Positions 4,474-7,095 of a stretch of DNA of 7,095 nt are shown in pieces; the first letter of the stretch is position 1, and every line of letters starts with the position of its first letter. The position numbers and the translations under genes are program-made. Origin of the DNA: Dehalococcoidia bacterium (GTDB lineage: Bacteria; Chloroflexota; Dehalococcoidia; JAENJB01); assembly GCA_030690705.1 (NCBI GenBank), contig JAUYGE010000211.1:1-7095 (forward strand), written 5' to 3'. The notes beneath the pieces are model-generated. The model saw only the letters and a program-made list of their open reading frames with translations. It had not been told where the DNA came from and made no database searches.

Positions 4474-5571
4474 CTATACCATTCGTTGCTGGCCCATCAT
4501 GCGCCGGAATTCCCTGATGAGGGTGTGGTTGGGCTGGCCGTCAGGCTGTTTCACGATAAGCTCCTCTTTGGGCCCGTCGTGGTACCACTGGCGCAGGAGG
4601 GAGGCGCTATTCTCTGGCAGGACATCAATCACGTTGGTATCGAACCCGATTTCAGCGCCCGCCCGGTCGACAGGCAAGCGGTGCTTTCGGGGATAGATGT
4701 GCATGTGCCAGCGGTAGTACTGACGGGCCTCGTCCTTCTCACCGAAGGGAGCCATGTGAATGGCGATATTGAGGTCGGTGACGCCCATGTAGAAGAAGAG
4801 GGCGGGGAAGATGCCCAGGGCAGGGCGGATGAGCCCGTTTCGCTCCGCTCTGTTCGTCTGCGATATGTGAGAGATGGGTTCAAGGGGGAAGAGAAGGACT
4901 TCATTGGGGCATGTCGGCGCGAAGGCGGAGGCGACAAAAACATCGTTGTCGTAAATCACCCTCTGGCCGCTCTTCCTCTCCTCTTTGGCCAGCAGGTCGA
5001 ACGGGTTTGTCTTGTGGCGCTGGGCGAGCTGACGGCACCGCTGCAGTTCCTGGTCCTGCCTGGGGTCAGGGATGAAGGTCACGCTCTTCCGCTGGGAATG
5101 AGGGTGCTGCTGGGAGGCCCCGGCGAAAGCCCCCCAGTTGGTGAAGTCCATGAAGGCATAGACATCGCTGTCCTGTTCACAAATGGCGGCCAACTCGTAA
5201 GAGGACTCAATCATCCTCTCGAGGTCGTCGAAGTAAAGGTCGGAGAGGAGCATCTTGTGCCCGCCGAAAGGCGGATAAATGGTAATCCAGTCGTACTTTT
5301 CCCAGGGAAACTTGTTGGGAATGGAGACGCCGCCGGAAGCATGTTCCACCCGCTCCTCGGGCGTGCGTTTCTCATACTCACAGAAATCACACTTCGCCTG
5401 CGGCGTGATGTGGAGGTCCGAGGCGATGGCGACAGGCCGCTTGGCACGGATTTCCGAGATTCTGGAGACGACGCCGGACAGTGGATCGAGCCTGGTCAGA
5501 TACTTGTTCCGCCAGATCTCTCCGTCTACGGTAAAAGGTATGGTATTCGCTGTGTATTGCTTAAGAAACAT
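4474..5571 (-). CDS. galT: Galactose-1-phosphate uridylyltransferase-like nucleotidyltransferase (HIT superfamily)
   Basis: GalT-type enzymes swap a nucleotidyl group between a sugar phosphate and a UDP- or ADP-sugar through a covalent histidine intermediate, in the Leloir pathway or related nucleotide-sugar turnover. The 365-aa protein shows the family pattern: CDFC (Cys61, Cys64) as the first zinc-ligand pair, GGHKMLL with His105, then GASQQHPHSQ (151-160), in which His158 matches the nucleophile of E. coli GalT (HPHGQ). The C-terminal half has WHMHIYP (288-294), the second HxHxxP-like element. Length fits the family. The HPHSQ version is shared with archaeal and plant-like GalT homologues, some of which act on ADP-glucose, so the exact substrate is open. 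The ATG at 5571 has GGGGAG three bases upstream. It is divergent from cobS across about 80 bases of AT-rich sequence. No galK or galE is in the window. Confidence 0.88.
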   Translation of the reverse strand: MFLKQYTANTIPFTVDGEIWRNKYLTRLDPLSGVVSRISEIRAKRPVAIASDLHITPQAKCDFCEYEKRTPEERVEHASGGVSIPNKFPWEKYDWITIYPPFGGHKMLLSDLYFDDLERMIESSYELAAICEQDSDVYAFMDFTNWGAFAGASQQHPHSQRKSVTFIPDPRQDQELQRCRQLAQRHKTNPFDLLAKEERKSGQRVIYDNDVFVASAFAPTCPNEVLLFPLEPISHISQTNRAERNGLIRPALGIFPALFFYMGVTDLNIAIHMAPFGEKDEARQYYRWHMHIYPRKHRLPVDRAGAEIGFDTNVIDVLPENSASLLRQWYHDGPKEELIVKQPDGQPNHTLIREFRRMMGQQRMV

Positions 5572-5609
5572 GTACTCCCCAGGATGCTCATCCGAAAGTT
5601 CGTGTTCCC

Positions 5610-5640
5610 TTGCCCTTTGGAGGGTATACTTTTATACTTT
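5610..5640 (+). promoter_or_regulatory. cobSU promoter with duplicated -10 element
   Basis: TTGCCC (5610-5615, four of six to TTGACA), a 17-base spacer and TATACT (5633-5638, five of six to TATAAT) form a good sigma-70-type promoter. TATACTTT occurs twice in tandem (5625-5632 and 5633-5640), so there are two possible -10 boxes. The predicted start near 5645 leaves only about nine bases before the cobS TTG. The same AT-rich stretch may also drive galT on the opposite strand. Confidence 0.6.
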
Positions 5641-5653
5641 ACCACAACTTAAC

Positions 5654-6421
5654 TTGCGATTTCTATTGGCCTTGCGCTTTCTGACGATTCTGCCGTTGCC
5701 CTGGCCTCGACAGGCTGATGCTGGGGCAACCGGCCGCTCTCTGGCTTTTTTCCCCCTGGTCGGGCTGTTCATCGGGCTGGTCATGGCCGGGCTGGACATG
5801 GCCCTCGCCCCGGTCTTCCCTCCGCTGGTTACCGGGGCTCTGCTCCTCGGCGCCCTGGTGGTGTTGACCGGAGGTCTCCATCTGGACGGCTTTATCGACA
5901 CCTGTGATGGACTGGCGAGGCATGGCAGTCTGGAGGAGAAAAGGGCCGCCATGCGTGACAGCCGGGTGGGCGCCTTCGGCGTGATAGGGGTGCTGAGCCT
6001 GATGCTGGTCAAGTATGCTTCCGTGGTCAGTCTGCATGAAGAGTCCCGCACCGTCGCGCTGGTGTTCATGCCGCTCCTGGGCCGGTGGTCCATGGTCTGG
6101 GCCATCCTCCGCTATCCTTACGCCCGCCCGGAGGGCGCAGGCAGGGTCTTCAAGGAGAATGCCAGTCGCTCGGCGCTGGTAATAGCGACGCTGGCCGCCG
6201 CCGTGCCGGCCTTCCTTCTTCTCGGCGTCCAGGGCCTGGTCATCCTCCTGAGCGTCTGGCTGCTGGCCTGGCTGTGGGCCGGCTTCCTGAGCCGCCGTTT
6301 CGGCGGGCTCACCGGGGACAACTACGGCGCTGTCAACGAACTGGCGGAGGTCTCCGTCCTGGTCCTGGTCCTGGTATTCTCCGGCATTGGTTGGGAGGGA
6401 GCTTGGCTGGTAAGGTTTTGA
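5654..6421 (+). CDS. cobS: Adenosylcobinamide-GDP ribazoletransferase (cobalamin synthase)
   Basis: CobS is the membrane enzyme that joins adenosylcobinamide-GDP to the activated lower-ligand nucleoside in the last part of cobamide assembly. With the TTG at 5654 the protein is 255 aa, the normal size, and starts MRFLLALRFLTILPLP, matching the family start. Diagnostic motifs are GGLHLDGFIDTCDGL (73-87, acidic metal-binding motif), RDSRVGAFGV (101-110) and GGLTGDNYGAVNEL (217-230). Several hydrophobic segments (about 31-52, 57-75, 107-125, 134-152, 174-210, 232-245) fit a polytopic membrane protein. No ribosome binding site precedes the TTG, and the promoter lies so close that the message may be nearly leaderless. 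The frame is open back to 5279 but that part is antisense to galT. The end overlaps cobU by 19 bases. No cobalamin riboswitch is visible upstream. Confidence 0.93.
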   Translation: MRFLLALRFLTILPLPWPRQADAGATGRSLAFFPLVGLFIGLVMAGLDMALAPVFPPLVTGALLLGALVVLTGGLHLDGFIDTCDGLARHGSLEEKRAAMRDSRVGAFGVIGVLSLMLVKYASVVSLHEESRTVALVFMPLLGRWSMVWAILRYPYARPEGAGRVFKENASRSALVIATLAAAVPAFLLLGVQGLVILLSVWLLAWLWAGFLSRRFGGLTGDNYGAVNELAEVSVLVLVLVFSGIGWEGAWLVRF

Positions 6422-6954
6422 TCTTGGGCGGACTCCGTAGCGGGAAGAGCCGGTTCGCCGTGGAGCTGGCAGCCCGGAGAGGCCGGCGGGTGCTCTTCGT
6501 GGCCACGGCTACCGCTGGGGACGCGGAGATGAAGAGGAGAATCGAGTTGCATCGCAAGGCCCGCCCGCCCGGGTGGAGGACTCTGGAGGTGCCGCGGGAG
6601 GTGGGTCAAAGCATCCTCAGGGGCCTGGGCGACGCTGAGGTAGTTGTCGTAGACTGCCTCACCCTGTTGGTGAGCAATGTGATGCAAGGCGGGGGCCAGG
6701 CTGCCATTCGGGCGGGCCAGGAGGCGCTGGGGAAGGCTGTCCTGGAAGAGATGGAATGGCTGGTGAAGTGTATGGAAGAGTCCCCGGCTGACTTCATCGT
6801 GGTTAGCAACGAGGTCGGCGCGGGGATAGTGCCGGTGAACCGGCTGGCGCGGGTCTACAGCGAGCTGCTCGGACAGGCCAACCAGATAGTTGCCGCGAAG
6901 GCCGACGAGGTCTATCTCATGGTGGCGGGGATACCGGTGCCGATTAAGCCGTAA
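6403..6954 (+). CDS. cobU: Bifunctional adenosylcobinamide kinase / adenosylcobinamide-phosphate guanylyltransferase
   Basis: CobU phosphorylates adenosylcobinamide and transfers GMP to it, making the GDP-activated substrate of CobS. The 183-aa protein has the P-loop GGLRSGKS (9-16), the RIELHRKARPPGWRTLEVP block (46-64) in which His50 matches the guanylylated His46 of the Salmonella enzyme, DCLTLLVSN (84-92), and SNEVGAGIVP (135-144). Length is normal. The TTG at 6403 is chosen because GGGAGG (6393-6398) lies four bases upstream and the resulting start MAGKVLILGG fits the family; a TTG at 6418 is an alternative. The frame is open back to 6085 but there it shadows cobS. The 19-base overlap with cobS indicates coupled translation. 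Confidence 0.94.
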   Translation: MAGKVLILGGLRSGKSRFAVELAARRGRRVLFVATATAGDAEMKRRIELHRKARPPGWRTLEVPREVGQSILRGLGDAEVVVVDCLTLLVSNVMQGGGQAAIRAGQEALGKAVLEEMEWLVKCMEESPADFIVVSNEVGAGIVPVNRLARVYSELLGQANQIVAAKADEVYLMVAGIPVPIKP

Positions 6955-6964
6955 CAACAGCACC

Positions 6965-7040
6965 GTCATTGCGAGCCCTTCGCCGAAGGCTCAGAGCCTG
7001 TCGTGAGCATGGCGAAGGAATAAACTCCGCGAAGCAATCC
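6965..7040. repeat. Partial palindromic repeat, left half of subtype B
   Basis: GTCATTGCGAG (6965-6975) and GAAGCAATCC (7031-7040) match the left outer and inner arms of the unit at 4377-4451, but the right half is missing. The spacer between them is longer and carries its own inverted repeat, CCTTCGCC (6977-6984) with GGCGAAGG (7011-7018), enclosing AGGCTC-A-GAGCCT (6987-6999). It begins ten bases after the cobU stop and could act as its transcript end structure. Confidence 0.7.
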
Positions 7041-7080
7041 TAAAACCTATCCTCTCTCCCCTGGAGGGGCTTGCCTTAAA

Positions 7081-7095
7081 TGTCATTCTGAGGAG
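7081..7095. repeat. Start of another subtype A repeat, cut by the window end
   Basis: TGTCATTCTGAG at 7081-7092 is identical to the left arm of the repeat at 3435-3446. The remainder lies outside the window. Confidence 0.65.

Noticed and set aside
4465..5652. A 395-aa open frame on the plus strand
   Set aside because: It lies antisense across the whole of galT, has no family resemblance, and arises from the codon bias of the real gene.
5279..5653. N-terminal extension of cobS to a 380-aa protein
   Set aside because: The added part is antisense to galT, and the CobS family start coincides with the TTG at 5654.
5572..5653. Cobalamin riboswitch upstream of cobS
   Set aside because: The gap is too short and has no B12-box-like sequence; it is filled by promoter elements.
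6085..6402. N-terminal extension of cobU to a 289-aa protein
   Set aside because: The added part shadows cobS in another frame; CobU proteins are about 180 aa.

Overview
This is a bacterial window that mixes GC-rich housekeeping metabolism with a visibly more AT-rich accessory stretch. It is threaded with short palindromic repeats. The neighbourhood suggests an anaerobic or metabolically versatile environmental bacterium, possibly Chloroflexota/Dehalococcoidia: a molybdenum hydroxylase subunit, a cobamide nucleotide-loop pair, a HPHSQ-type GalT, several TTG starts and repeats built on GTCATTGCGAG / GAAGCAATCC. That placement is an inference of moderate to low confidence, because similar repeats occur in other phyla.

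Layout. Bases 1-635 (+) hold the 3' end of a xanthine dehydrogenase/aldehyde oxidase-type molybdopterin-binding subunit. Bases 720-2425 (-) form an accessory block. In its transcription order it contains a 158-aa hypothetical protein with a TTG start and strong ribosome binding site, an intact 294-aa protein with a C-terminal TIR-like domain of the Pycsar/CBASS-effector type, and a 5'-truncated remnant of a conserved hypothetical gene directly behind it. Bases 2697-3403 (+) hold a hicA-hicB toxin-antitoxin operon, with a consensus-like promoter whose -10 box is covered by a 7-bp inverted repeat. Bases 3404-3600 carry a probable terminator and two palindromic repeat units, between the converging hicB and cysE genes. 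Bases 3617-4339 (-) encode serine O-acetyltransferase (cysE), and 4474-5571 (-) a galactose-1-phosphate uridylyltransferase-like protein, with another complete palindromic repeat between them. From 5572 the strand switches: a short AT-rich promoter region leads to cobS and cobU (+), which overlap, both start with TTG and assemble the cobamide lower ligand loop. The window ends in further repeat sequence.

How the parts relate. CobU activates adenosylcobinamide to the GDP derivative, and CobS joins it to the activated lower ligand base. CysE makes the O-acetylserine precursor of cysteine. GalT belongs to nucleotide-sugar metabolism. These genes have no evident functional link beyond proximity. 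The middle block (TIR-like protein, 158-aa partner candidate, gene remnant, HicAB) looks like a small acquired defence or stability island inserted between core genes. It is the part of the window most likely to hold something undescribed. No CD-NTase, cyclase, CRISPR array, transposase or tRNA is visible, so the TIR-like gene is not part of a recognisable complete CBASS or Pycsar operon here.
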